A stretch of 64,000 nt of DNA from Serilophus lunatus (taxonomy: Eukaryota; Chordata; Aves; Passeriformes; Eurylaimidae): positions 266,257-330,256 of the forward strand of contig VXBA01003505.1 in the NCBI GenBank assembly GCA_013399895.1, read 5' to 3'. Below are positions 1 to 10,225 of the stretch, in pieces. The notes under the pieces are model-generated. The model searched no databases. It worked only from the letters and a program-made list of their open reading frames with translations, and had not been told where the DNA came from. Made by a program: the position numbers and the translations under genes. Each line of letters begins with the position of its first letter. The first letter of the stretch is position 1.

Positions 1-874
1 GTCTGTCTCCTTTCATCTCGCCTGAAGCTCATCTACCTCTGTTGTATCGGGTAGTCCCAATGAACAGAGAGCTCCTTTTCAAACACCAGCACTTTCAAAT
101 GAGTGATAGACCCTCAAAGTTACAGGGTGGGTGCAGGAAAATACAGCATTTGCAAAGCTTTCTTCGATTGATAAGCAATCTAGAGGTAGAGTACCCTCTC
201 TGAGACATGCAGCAAAGGAAATACCTTCAGAAAATGAAAGGCACACCTGGATCCACTTGAATGAAAGGATCTTTAGGGAGGCCTAATGGGGCTGCCTTGC
301 TTAGCCCACCTGTGAGCAGTTTGGTAACTGCAGGAGCTTATAAAAGCAAGAGTGAGACACTCCTCGAGTTTTCTGCTTTATTCTGGAAGCTGAAGTCAGA
401 GGAAACTTGAAGACTTGGGATAGAAGGCAAGAAATATTTGGAGACTGGATGCAGGAGCAGATTTGAGATAATTTCTCAGGGGGCTGTTACTCTTCAGGAA
501 TTCTGTTTTGACTTGAGATACACGTGGAAGTAAAGAGGCTGAGGTGGATGCAACATTTTGGAATTCTCTAGGGCTGGCTTTTTGGAAACAAATGCTTTTG
601 GGAATGAGGGTGTTCTTTTGCAGGATACAGATGAAACAGTGTTTATTGCTGAATGTTTAGAAGGGATTAAATGAAACTAAGTGGCACAACTCTCATAAAA
701 CTTCAAAAAAAGGGCTTTGTGGTGTAAGGAGAGATTGTTCTGGGATGTGGGGGACTTCAGAGTGCTGTCTGTCTGCAGTGGGGACTCACATAAGGACAAT
801 TAATTCTTCAGAGATCATTTATTGTCTCTGAACACTGGTGTTTGGTGACCAAGTGAAGCATGTGAATAAACCCT
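1..874. other. No gene seen; unique non-coding sequence
   Basis: No open frame of note and no repeat is visible. One TATA-box-like string (TATAAAAG, 339-346) lies in ordinary sequence. No downstream open frame or CpG enrichment supports a promoter there. Confidence 0.6.
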
Positions 875-986
875 GCAAGGCCAGGCTGGAGGGGGCTTGG
901 AGCACCCTGGCCTAGTGGAAGGTGTCCCTGCCTCTGGAATAAGATGATTTTTAAGGTCCCTGAGAGCCTAAACCATTCTGTGGTTA
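875..986 (+). mobile_element. CR1 LINE, 3'-end fragment
   Basis: About 110 bp match the 3' untranslated end of avian CR1 non-LTR retrotransposons as I know them. In order I see a ggccaggctgga block, gggcttggagca, a 'ctagtggaaggtgtccctgcc' block, a 'gatgatttttaaggtccc' block and a decayed 'accattctgtgg' end. It is 5'-truncated, which is typical because reverse transcription of CR1 usually aborts early, and it has no coding capacity. The mutated 3' end suggests an old copy. It is the only clear CR1 copy in the first 27.7 kb. Confidence 0.92.
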
Positions 987-2209
987 ATTTTTAACTGTAG
1001 TAAAGTGCCAGAGAAGGAGTAATCCAGGGCTGGACCTTCAGTCTGCAATATCCCTAAGTGTCCATTTTGCTGCTTGGAGCTGCCTCCTTGGGGAGCAGAA
1101 TGTGGACAGCTGCCTCAGGTGCTTCTGTGTTCTCCCAGAAGAGAGGATGGTTCAATCTCAGCTGTAATGTGCAAGGTTAGCCCAAAGCTTTGGCTGTAGC
1201 TGGTTTCTGGGTAATGTCAGTGTGCTGTTCATGTTGGCTCTCTCCTGGTCTGTCCTTTCTCCTTTTATCTTCCTGCAGGTGGAAATGTGCTGTAAAATGG
1301 CTGCAAGGATTAGAGCAATTATCTGTTTCCTTTTTATTTTAACTCTGCCTCTTCTGAATGATATCACAAAATGCATTGGTTTAGCTAAATTTCTTCATGC
1401 TGTACATCCTGGTATTCTGCTTCCCCCTGGAATTTGGGGTCTGATAAATGCATGGTGACTTTAGATCCATGTCCCTGTGGGGACTCTACTCTTGCCTCTG
1501 GATCCAAGACCCTTCTCTCTACATGAGTGGGAGCTCCTGTTGTTGTTCATAGGCAGGAATGTTCTGCCCAGGTGGGGAATCAGCTCAAACCCCTGCATGG
1601 GGACCAGCAAATTGAGACTCTGTGGCCAACACTGGAAGGTGGATTTGGGGGAAATGGGTATGGATTCTGAATACAGTTGGATTTTACTTGTTTAGATCTG
1701 GTAGCTATTACAGAGTTGGAAAAATTAGTGTGTTTTTACTTCTCTGGGGTTCAAGGTAGAGTCTTACATCATTTTGTTATTGGGTTTTTTTGCCTGCTGC
1801 TTGAGATCCTTGCAGAGACTCCCATCCCTGCTGCTGATAATGGGGTTGCCTGTATTTTTTGAGAGTATCACAGCCCTGCAGTGACTAGGCCAGAATGTTT
1901 ACAGCTGCATGTTGCTTTCCCAATAAAAACCCCTTCTTTTTCCTTGTGCAGCATTAAGCAACTAATGCAAAACCTGTCAATGATAGACTAATAAATCGAG
2001 TTTTCCTGCAGGAGCAGGGATATACCCTCTCAGCCATGAAGATCCATGTGATCCCAGCCATGCAAAGTGGTGTTCAAAATCAAAGATGATGAAATCTTTT
2101 CATTAAAAAAAGAAGTATCCAGTTGGACCGACTGTTTCTATCTGTTCCCTGCTCCCCCCTGAGAGCGCTCAGTGAATTCCCCTCTGAGCAGATCTGTCAG
2201 TTTGTGGTA
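987..2209. other. No gene seen; plain non-coding sequence
   Basis: Small chance frames only, the longest about 78 codons (1222-1458, +) and hydrophobic because the DNA is T-rich. No splice-flanked exon, repeat or RNA gene is recognisable. Confidence 0.6.
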
Positions 2210-2460
2210 CTTGGGGCAGCACTTGGGATAATTTATCTTTGGTTATTTTATTTCTGCCGGTTTCTAAGCTAATAACAAGTGATGAGGGCTCATCTCCTGC
2301 TCTGGGCACCTTCCCATTACTTAACTAACAATTAATAAGCCAGATAATGGAGTGTTGCTCCCACTCAGGAATAAATACTGACTCTATTAAACTGCGGCAG
2401 CGCAGCGTCTCCAATCTGTTCAGAAACTGCAGCCAGTGCACAATTCAGTGCCCTGCTTAG
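2210..2460. promoter_or_regulatory. AT-rich TAAT/GATA-motif block, candidate conserved non-coding element
   Basis: The block has many homeodomain-type cores (ATAATTTATC, CTAATAACA, CAATTAATAAG) and GATA-type cores (TTATCT, AGATAAT). It then passes into a short CpG-containing stretch (2394-2412, GCGGCAGCGCAGCG). It contains no repeat and no coding frame. This composition is typical of developmental enhancers in vertebrate gene deserts. That is inference from motif density; conservation is untested. Confidence 0.35.
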
Positions 2461-2589
2461 AAGGAGCTGTTTTTCCCAGTCTGCAATCTGAGAACTGGGC
2501 TCAATTTGTTTTCTGGGCTGGATGGGGGATTCTTGCCCACTTGGACTAAGGGATCCTGCTCCAGCAGCAGAGTCACCCACAGCATTGCC

Positions 2590-2733
2590 CTGGGAAAGCT
2601 GTGGCCACCCCATCCCTCAGGGGTGCTCTGGGCCGAGGGGAAAGGGGCTCTGTGAGCCCACCCATCCCAACCCCTAGGGATGCTGTGGGGAAAGGGACTG
2701 TGTGAACCCATCCCTGGGAGGTGCTGGGTCTGC
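2590..2733 (+). mobile_element. Decayed CR1 3' segment with internal tandem duplication
   Basis: The stretch from about 2593 (gggaaagctgtggccacccc) to 2663 aligns by eye with the CR1 block 'agaagctgtggctgccccatccctggaagtg' and on into 'ggccaggttggatggggctttgagcaacc'. The sequence then restarts twice with the same CCATCCC motif, giving units at about 2606-2659, 2660-2707 and 2708-2733. Each unit has a ccatccc...gggg-tgct core. The best reading is an old CR1 fragment whose internal part was tandemly duplicated. A GC-rich degenerate minisatellite of other origin is possible. Confidence 0.5.
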
Positions 2734-5039
2734 TTGTTTGCAATAGCACCTCTTTAATTGCTGGGGCATAGGAAGGGTGCTTGTTTATTACAGTGTGTAT
2801 ACACCAAAGTAAATACATTAACTCCATATAAACATTTAGTTGTTGAAAAGCCTCTAATTAAGAGTTCTCACCAGCAGGCAGCCAATTACTTGTCTTGGCA
2901 GCTTCTTCTGTCCCCTCCCTGAGTGTCTTGGGGGAGGGCTGGGACCAGCAGCACGTTCTGGGTGGTGAGGAGGAGGATGGTGACTTCCCTGTGCTGCTGA
3001 GATGACATAGAAGGACCTGTATTCTTGCACCTGGTCCTGTGTGCTTTCTCCAGTTCTGTAAACAGACTCCATGAACCTCCTGCACAAGGCACAGGCTGTT
3101 GAGTGAGGTGGCAAGGAGCCCTTAGGAGATGGATGCACCCTGCTGGCATGGCCATGACACCTGGGAACCTCTGGCATTCCCTTGTGCCTTTAATCCCATG
3201 GTTCAGCATTGCGTAAACTGGACCACAAAGTCCCTCAGCATTTGACTATCCTTTAAAATACCCTTTTTCCCCTTCTTCCTCCTGCCACTGGATCTCATGA
3301 TTGCTTCACCTCAATCTGTCCTTTCAAAGACTAACCCCTGCAGAATATTGCTGGTGGCAGTGCATGCTTTTTTGACATCCAGAAGTGTGCTAGACCACTG
3401 AGCTGCCATTTGGAGAGATCAAATTATTCCCATGGCTGTAAAACCCTGACATAAGCCTTGAGGGCTGGAGGAAGTGGATAGTCACGAGCTGAAAGCTGCC
3501 CCTTTGAAGTCTGGGATTTCTGGAGATGTCATCTTTTATATATATCACCAGCCAGGTTGCTTTTCATTTTGTTGGAGTGTTTTTCTTGTCTAGATTCTTA
3601 GAGAGCAAGACCTTCCTTCAAGGCAGAAGGGATGATGAGAAAGATATATGAGCCCAGATGCTTATGCATTACATTTCTCTTTGAAATGTAACGGTTCAAA
3701 TTTTTCAGAACTAACAATATGCTAAAGCCTTGTGTATTTGTACACAGGGCTTCTCTCCTGGATGGATACAAACCAGGAGTTCCCTGATCTGTGGGGGGAA
3801 CATCTGTGCTTGGTTTGGTTTGAATTGTGTCAAGGCTGAGCCTGGCTTTCAGTCAGAGGTACTTTGGATTGGCACCAAAATCTTTGCTGTTCTGCTGTCC
3901 ACATTGAGTGGGGACAATCCCTGGTGGCAGTAATCCTGTGGGATATGCTGAGCTTGAGCAGGAAACCTCTCCATCCTCTTCCAGGTCTGGTGGAAAGGCT
4001 ACCAAAATCAAAATCACTTAAACTAAATGACAGTGTTTCAAAGGACCATGTGTTTTATCAGCTGGGGGTTGTCTTATCCCTTGCATTAAAATATGGGGAC
4101 TGACTGAGGGGTGATATGCCATCAGGTTGGACTATGACATTGCAGACACAGATTAGGTAGAAAGAGAGTTTCCCCTTCCCAGGAGTAAAGAAAAAAAATA
4201 AATTCTGCCTGTCACTTCAGTGCTTTTAGCACTTTGTTTATTGCTTGATCCTTACAAAATCCAGACACACAAATTGTCCAACACATTTTGTGAAAATACA
4301 CCACTGTTTTTTGCTGTGGTTCCAACATCCCTGTTTTGCTCTGTCAAGGGACCTGCTCTCTACATGCCTATTTCCCCCTTTCCCCCTGCTTAGGGAACTT
4401 TTAAAGGAGTCATTATTTACGTTCTCATGGTTAACATTTGATCCAGGGAAAGAGGAGTCCTGTGTGTCCTGTCACATCCGTCCTTCCCATCCACTGGATC
4501 ATCAGCCCTGGTCTTGTAAGACGTTACTGTGGGAATGGAGTGTCACATCAGTCTAGTTCAAGAACTTCTTGGGCTAAAATCCTCATTTGAAGGTGGTTGT
4601 GTCTTGACATGAGCCACGTCCTGCTTCTGAAAATCTTTGCCTGAGCAAGAAGTGGTCCTGAGTGGACACTACAACAAAGCAACAGGCTCTGCCTGAGTGG
4701 ATACAGGCTTAAAAATGTGCTTTAGCCAAGCAGGACTAGTTAAACTAAGTTTTTTCTTGCTGGCTGTGACCTAGATACTGTGTCTGATGAGGCCACATTG
4801 ACCGTGGTCCTTGCTAGCAGCTGTGGCAGGTGAGCAGGCAGAAAAGCTGCACAGAGACTCTCCCGTCAGCCTCCCACATACATCAATGTCTCGTGCCTGT
4901 GAGGAACTCTTGGACAGAAAAAAAAAATATAAAGAAAATTTCCCCTTGCACACAGAGCAGTGACAGATCTGGATTGTCTGGAAAAGATGAAATAATTTAT
5001 AAGCTTCAGTTTAATGTTCCTGTTTCCTTTTTTTTCTCC
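2734..5039. other. No gene seen; plain non-coding sequence
   Basis: Overlapping minus-strand frames of up to 107 codons near 2854-3209 and a 103-codon plus frame at 4245-4556 have no recognisable domains. A short TATATATA run sits at 3537-3544. Nothing else is supported. Confidence 0.6.
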
Positions 5040-5410
5040 TACAGCTGCCACCTCCCCACCTTCTGTCACTGTCGTCTAAATGAATTTACAAGGCAAAGAA
5101 AATAGTTCTCGCTAATGTTCTCACACAAACGAAACATTAGCGAGGGAGACAAAAAAGAAAATAATTGATTGTGAAAGCAAACCCCCTCTGAGAGAGTCTG
5201 AGCATTATCAGGAGCAGCCTGGGAGAGGGACTGGGGGAAAAGGGAGAGGGGAGGAGGAGAACAGAGCAGGCTGGAACAACAAATGTAGCGTTTATGATAA
5301 TTATCCACATTTTAATCCCCGTTTCCAACCAAGCATTCACTTCCTTTAATTAGTTCTCGATTAGAAGGAGATTATCTAATAAATTGTACAAATAAAGAGT
5401 GGGTTATCTG
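5040..5410. promoter_or_regulatory. TAAT-rich block with perfect hairpin, candidate conserved element
   Basis: Two AT-rich parts flank a purine-rich tract (about 5219-5266). The left part has the perfect inverted repeat described separately, plus AATAATTGATTG. The right part has GATAATTATCC, TTTAATTAG, CGATTAGAAGG and TCTAATAAATTG, that is, closely packed homeodomain cores. There is no repeat-family match and no plausible exon. A regulatory role is inferred from motif density only. Confidence 0.4.
5108..5144. repeat. Perfect 12-bp inverted repeat (hairpin)
   Basis: CTCGCTAATGTT (5108-5119) and its exact reverse complement AACATTAGCGAG (5133-5144) flank a 13-nt spacer. Each arm carries a TAAT/ATTA core and a CpG. 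The stem is too short for a microRNA precursor. A dimeric homeodomain site or a structured RNA are alternatives, and chance is possible. Confidence 0.85.
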
Positions 5411-7369
5411 TGTGATGTTCCTGCACACCAAGTTCTGAATGGGTGGGGATGCAGGGACAGGGTTTGAGAGGGACACGAGCACTGAAAACCTTGCTTTCCT
5501 TTTCCCTCATTTCCTTGGCTGCAAATATTGGCTGTTGCTGGCATTAGCGATGCAGCCAGTGAAGTAAATCCATAATTAAACTGAATTAGCATGTACTTGG
5601 AAGTTTTACATGCACAGACACAAAGAAGGTTCCTGCTTGGANNNNNNNNNNNGGGGGGGGTGAGATGTGAGAGGAAGAGCAAATAAAACCATATAGTTTA
5701 GTTAAAAAGCACTTTGCTGAAATAGGTTCTGAATTTTTATCATGCTGTGTGCGAAGGGAATGTGATCTGGGGTTTCTGGGTGGCTGGTTGAACAGAACCT
5801 CCTTAGTTTACCGGGTATTCTTTGGAAGCGGTGTGTTAACAGTCACCTCTTGATTGTGGGGTGGTGTGTGTGACCTCAGGGTTGCTGTGCTGAGGTCTCT
5901 GGGTGATGTACACAGAAATTAAACACCCCAAGTCAACACAAGTTGCTTAACCCACACTGGAGCTTCAGACTTGCCCAGGCTGGAGGGGGCTTTTCCTCTT
6001 GTTGTACCTTCACAGGTCCTCCCTACTGACCTGAGCTGATCATCTGAGATCACTTCAAGGGAGAGATCAGAAATGGGAATATTTGGGGTGACATTTTTTT
6101 TTTCTGTTCTCTTTTTGGTCTTAAAAGAAAGTTAGTTAATCCCCAGAAGTGTGTGCTTTATTCTCCATTATTTATGGGAGAAATGTACAACAGCTTTGGT
6201 GGCATCCTGAATACGTACAGCAGGACAAATGCATCTCTGCTGTGGTTTCTGCCCCTCTCCTCTCTCAGCTTGCTTGAAACTTGTGTGCTGGAGTTTTTGC
6301 TGCCCTCTGCAAAGCCCAGCATCCTAGTGTTTGGAAGTTGCATGAGGTGGATGTTGGAAGGGAGTCAGGACTTCTGCTCTAAACTGTACGTCTTGTCTAA
6401 GTGCAAAACTGAAGTTGTGCCAACAGATTAAACTACAGACCCTCGTTACCATCTCTTCTCAACCCTGATAAGGAGTTGCCTGCACTGTTTTGCCAGGTTT
6501 TCAGAGCTGATGGGAGACACACTATGGTGGTGGGATCTGTGCCATGCTTGCCCTGTGCATGGCTTTCAGTTGTCTGAGCTGTATAGGCTGGGTCAGGTCT
6601 AACACCTTCTGCCATCTCAGTCCAGCTATTTTGAGTTGCCTTTCAAAGGCTCTACCTAACCTCTTCTTGCTGAGGAAACTGGGTTTTAACTCGAGCTCCC
6701 TCTACAAAGTAGAGCCATATTCTGAGCTCTTATGCTTCTTGGAAAATTTCTTCATTGCTCTGGGCAGCAAGTGCTTTCCAGAGCAGAGTCTGAGTTATGA
6801 CTGGTGCCAGCATTCATGAGAAGATGGAGTGCCTTGATGCACTTGCTATTAAACACAGCTGGGTGGGTTTGGAGGTGAAACCCAGCAGGTTTGTGATGAC
6901 GAAGCTCTGGGATGCCTTTGTGGGCAGGGGAGCTGGGCTGTGCATCGCTCTGTGCACTGGCTCCACCCTTCCTAACGATTTTCTAGACCCGTGGTTGAGC
7001 AGTCAATAGTTTCCTTGTCTGGTTTCAATCCAACTTGACAAGAGAGCAGAGATCCCGGAGATACTGCGTCTGTACGCGCTGCTACCAGCCCAGATAAATC
7101 AGCACCCTCTGACATCCGCTATGGTGTTGCCTCTTGGACACACATTGATGGGGGGGTGTCCTCCGGGGTGGTGCTGTTGGACTGGAGGAGTGTGTCGGCA
7201 CCTTGCGCCGTCTCGTGCAGATGTTGTACAACCAAGATCGTTGAAACCTCAGTGCAGCAGGAAATAAAGGTGGGACTTGGCAGAAGCAGGAGTGAAAGGT
7301 TGGGTTGTGTCTCGCTGGGTCTGTCAGGGTGTGTATTTCAGTCAAGGACGTGTCCCACTCTCACATCTG
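5411..7369. other. No gene seen; plain non-coding sequence
   Basis: Apart from the gap at 5642-5652 this is ordinary sequence. Frames of about 90 codons (6153-6431 and 6544-6819, +) look like chance products of T-rich DNA. Towards the right end (about 6990-7250) CpG frequency rises slightly. Confidence 0.55.
5642..5652. other. Assembly gap (11 N) beside G8
   Basis: Eleven undetermined bases are followed directly by eight G. This indicates a sequencing or consensus failure at a G homopolymer, so the true length here is unknown. The reading frame calculated across it is meaningless. Confidence 0.95.
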
Positions 7370-7530
7370 CCCAAAGTGACCTCCCGATCGATCGAGGCAG
7401 TCGATAGGCAGCTACTTAAGAATAAAGTTCCGTTTTTCTTTTCTTATTTCTACTTCTTCACTTTAATTATCTAAGATAGATAAGCAGCTGTGGGCCAATT
7501 AGAAAACAATTACCTGCTGTAATCAATGCT
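7370..7530. promoter_or_regulatory. TAAT/GATA block with CGATCGATCG palindrome, candidate conserved element
   Basis: The 10-bp palindrome CGATCGATCG (7385-7394) and a nearby GTCGATAGG are followed by TTTAATTATCTAAG, AGATAGATAAG, CCAATTAGAAAACAATTACC and TGTAATCAATG. Several homeodomain and GATA cores within about 110 bp, intact CpGs in the palindrome and no repeat match suggest a constrained regulatory element. Inference only. Confidence 0.38.
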
Positions 7531-10019
7531 GGTGGGGAAAAAGGGTGAGAGTGAGCATAAAAGCCCAAGAAATGTCTTAAAACACGGCGCTGAGGTAACA
7601 CTATACATGACTCCATCCTTGAAAGCCCTTTGCCTTAACTTCCCCCAAGGTAAAGAGCCAGGAATGTGAGGAGTTTCAGACAGAAAAAAAGCCAAACCAA
7701 AGGCAAAAAGCATGGAAACCCATTGCACCCCTACAAAAGGGCAGAATTAAGGATTTCAGGATAAGGAGGGGGGCAACAACCATGCAATTTTTAAGCAAGT
7801 CTCTCTGTTTTCTTCATCTTTTTTCTTCACCTGGGAGAAAACAATCCTAATTTTGTATAGGCTGTAATGGTCTCTGCACTGACTGTTCCCACTGGCCAAT
7901 GAGATCTGGTGGTTATAATAGAGAGCTGGATGAAAATATCAACTCTGTTCTCAGCAGCAGTTGGGGGAAGTGACTAAAATTATAGGAATCACAAGGAAAA
8001 CAGGGAACTAAATAGCAAACAGTATTCTGCTGTGACACAGGGTGCATCCACGTTATGAGTGGCCTGACACTGACTCTGGGAGGAACGGGAAGGACAGGGA
8101 AGGGTTCAGGGAGAGGCAAAAAGGACGGTGAAGGTATGGAAGTGGTTCTTGCACAGAGCAGCTAAGTAGGATAGGATTTGGGGGGAGTGCATAAAATGAT
8201 TGCTGGCTGCTTTTTTTTCAATTAAAAGAGCTTGTGGTATCAAGTAAAACTAAGCGACAGCACATTTGAGGGGGACTGAGGATGACTACTGAACATGCTG
8301 AGTAGCTGACCCATAAGTCTTTGAGGATGTTAAACTTCTCACCTGCTCAATGTGCAATTGAAGAGCCCTCTGGATTGTGGCAACGCGGCTGCATCCCAGT
8401 GTCCCTCTCCTCTGCCTCATCTGCTGATACCACAAGGACATGGCCATCCCCAGCTCTGGTGTATCCCATCAGGGTGATAGAAAGAGAGAAAAACTACATT
8501 GTTTTCCACCCCAGCTTCCCAGTTGCATGTGCTGAAATGTTTTCTCCCCTCGACCCTGCCTGCTTCTCATGACAGATGGCTGGCTGAGAGGTTTTGGCAT
8601 TAAATCCATTGCCTATGTCCATGAAATGCAGTGACTGAAACAGAGGATGGGATGACCAGTTATTAGCAATAAAACAGCACTTACAGTCCTGCAGCCTCTG
8701 CCCTGTGTGATGAAATCCCACAGAGACATGGGAATGACTCCAACGTCTCCCTGTTCATCCTAGTTCCTCTCTGCCCTGCCAGATTGTCTCACAGAAACAC
8801 ACAGTCTCATATAGCCTTTCAGCTCTCTTTTTCCCAAACTTAGAGTGCCTAAAAGGTGTTATTTTCACAGAAAAATGCACCTTAAGACCCAGTCATACCT
8901 TCTTAGACTTGTCAAGGACTGGGGAAACTGGTTGACGTGTGTAGTTCCCCTCTGATATCACACAAGCTCTCCCCAGAATAGTTGGTGATTACTTAGCTGC
9001 ATTTATGTGATTGGAAACAGCACAGCTGGAAAAAAATGGGGCATTTCTGAGATGGAAACCCAATACACCACAGCTGTCCTGATCCTCCTGCCTGTGGCAA
9101 GATGAGTTTTTATTCACAGCACTGGGCACTTGGTTTTATTTGGGTGTTGAGAGCCTCCCAGAGGACTGACTCTCAAACCTCTGAGCTGTGCATGAATGTG
9201 AGTGGGAGAGCCTGTTGTGTGTTCTAGAAGTTACTGTGGGTCTGGGGTGTGCTCGTGGAGCTGCCTGAGGACCCTGTCCTGGTTGGCAGTGTGCCCTGTT
9301 GGGACTGGGCTGGAGGGAAGCCGTCCTGGGTGTTTCTGCATCCCAGCACCACTGAGACCAAGCTGGTGAAGGAAAAGGATAGGGAAACAACCATGTATGC
9401 TGGGAGCACTCTGAGATACAGCCCACACAGACTTTAAGGCCAGTTTTGGGTTATTCTGCAGGAGGATGGTGTCAGCTCCGCTGCACTGAAGTGGCTCTTT
9501 GTAACAAAACCCAGAGTCCCCGCTTGGAAGCGTGGGAGGGGTGAGCTCTCCCCCTACTTCCCTGGCAGGTGAGAAGCTCTCAGGGTGGCTTTGTCCTCTC
9601 TGCCAGCTTTTTGTGCCACCCCTGCCAGTGGAATGGCAGGTAAATAGCAGCTTCGTTGCCAAAATAGCTCTATGTAAGCAGCAGGTGGACAAGCAAGACT
9701 GAACTGTCTGCAGTCCTGGAGAGCCTGAATTTAGAGAGATTCCCAGCAGTCATCAGCAAAAGAAGAGCAAAAGGTGAATTTTCTCCATGGTTGCCAGCTC
9801 GGTTCCTCCTCTCCTCACTGCCTGTGCTGTGCTTCTCCAAGGAACATGTCCCAGCTGGCTCTGAAACCGGAGAAAGTGATGCTCTGACCGGTGCTCCGCT
9901 TGGCAAAGCTGTCTGAGAATTAAAAATAGCAGCGTTTTCCCTCCATGTGTAATACCTTTCTGATTTCCTCCAATGGCCACCAATATTTCTGCTTCATTAT
10001 ATAGGATGTGCAGTAACAA
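7531..10019. other. No gene seen; plain non-coding sequence
   Basis: The largest frame is 153 codons (9231-9692, -). It overlaps open frames on the other strand, is rich in Ser, Pro, Thr and Gln, and has no domain I recognise. No repeat family is visible. Confidence 0.55.
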
Positions 10020-10225
10020 AAGTGGATTTTTTTGTGAAATGTTAACTGTGCACAAGCAGTTTGCTCGTAATGAACCGTCTATACGGAGATCTCTAACTAC
10101 AATGTAATTATCAGTGAATAATTCATAGTGAATAATTTAATCACTTTAGCCCTTTCTGCTGAAATCAGACAGTGACTCATGGTTTCTGAGAATTATTCTT
10201 AGAACACTTTAATGGTGCTTATTTT
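10020..10225. promoter_or_regulatory. AT-rich block with 14-bp-period direct repeat, candidate conserved element
   Basis: It contains GTTAACTG, CTCGTAATGAACCG, TATACGGAGATC, ATGTAATTATC and two exact copies of AGTGAATAATT (10113-10123 and 10127-10137), followed by TTTAATCACTTT. Intact CpGs in AT-rich DNA and dense TAAT cores favour functional constraint. There is no coding frame or repeat-family match. Regulatory function is inferred. Confidence 0.38.

Noticed and set aside
339..346. TATAAAAG TATA-box-like motif (the same 13-base context recurs at 31631)
   Set aside because: No downstream gene, no CpG enrichment and no initiator evidence. Such octamers are expected by chance in 64 kb.
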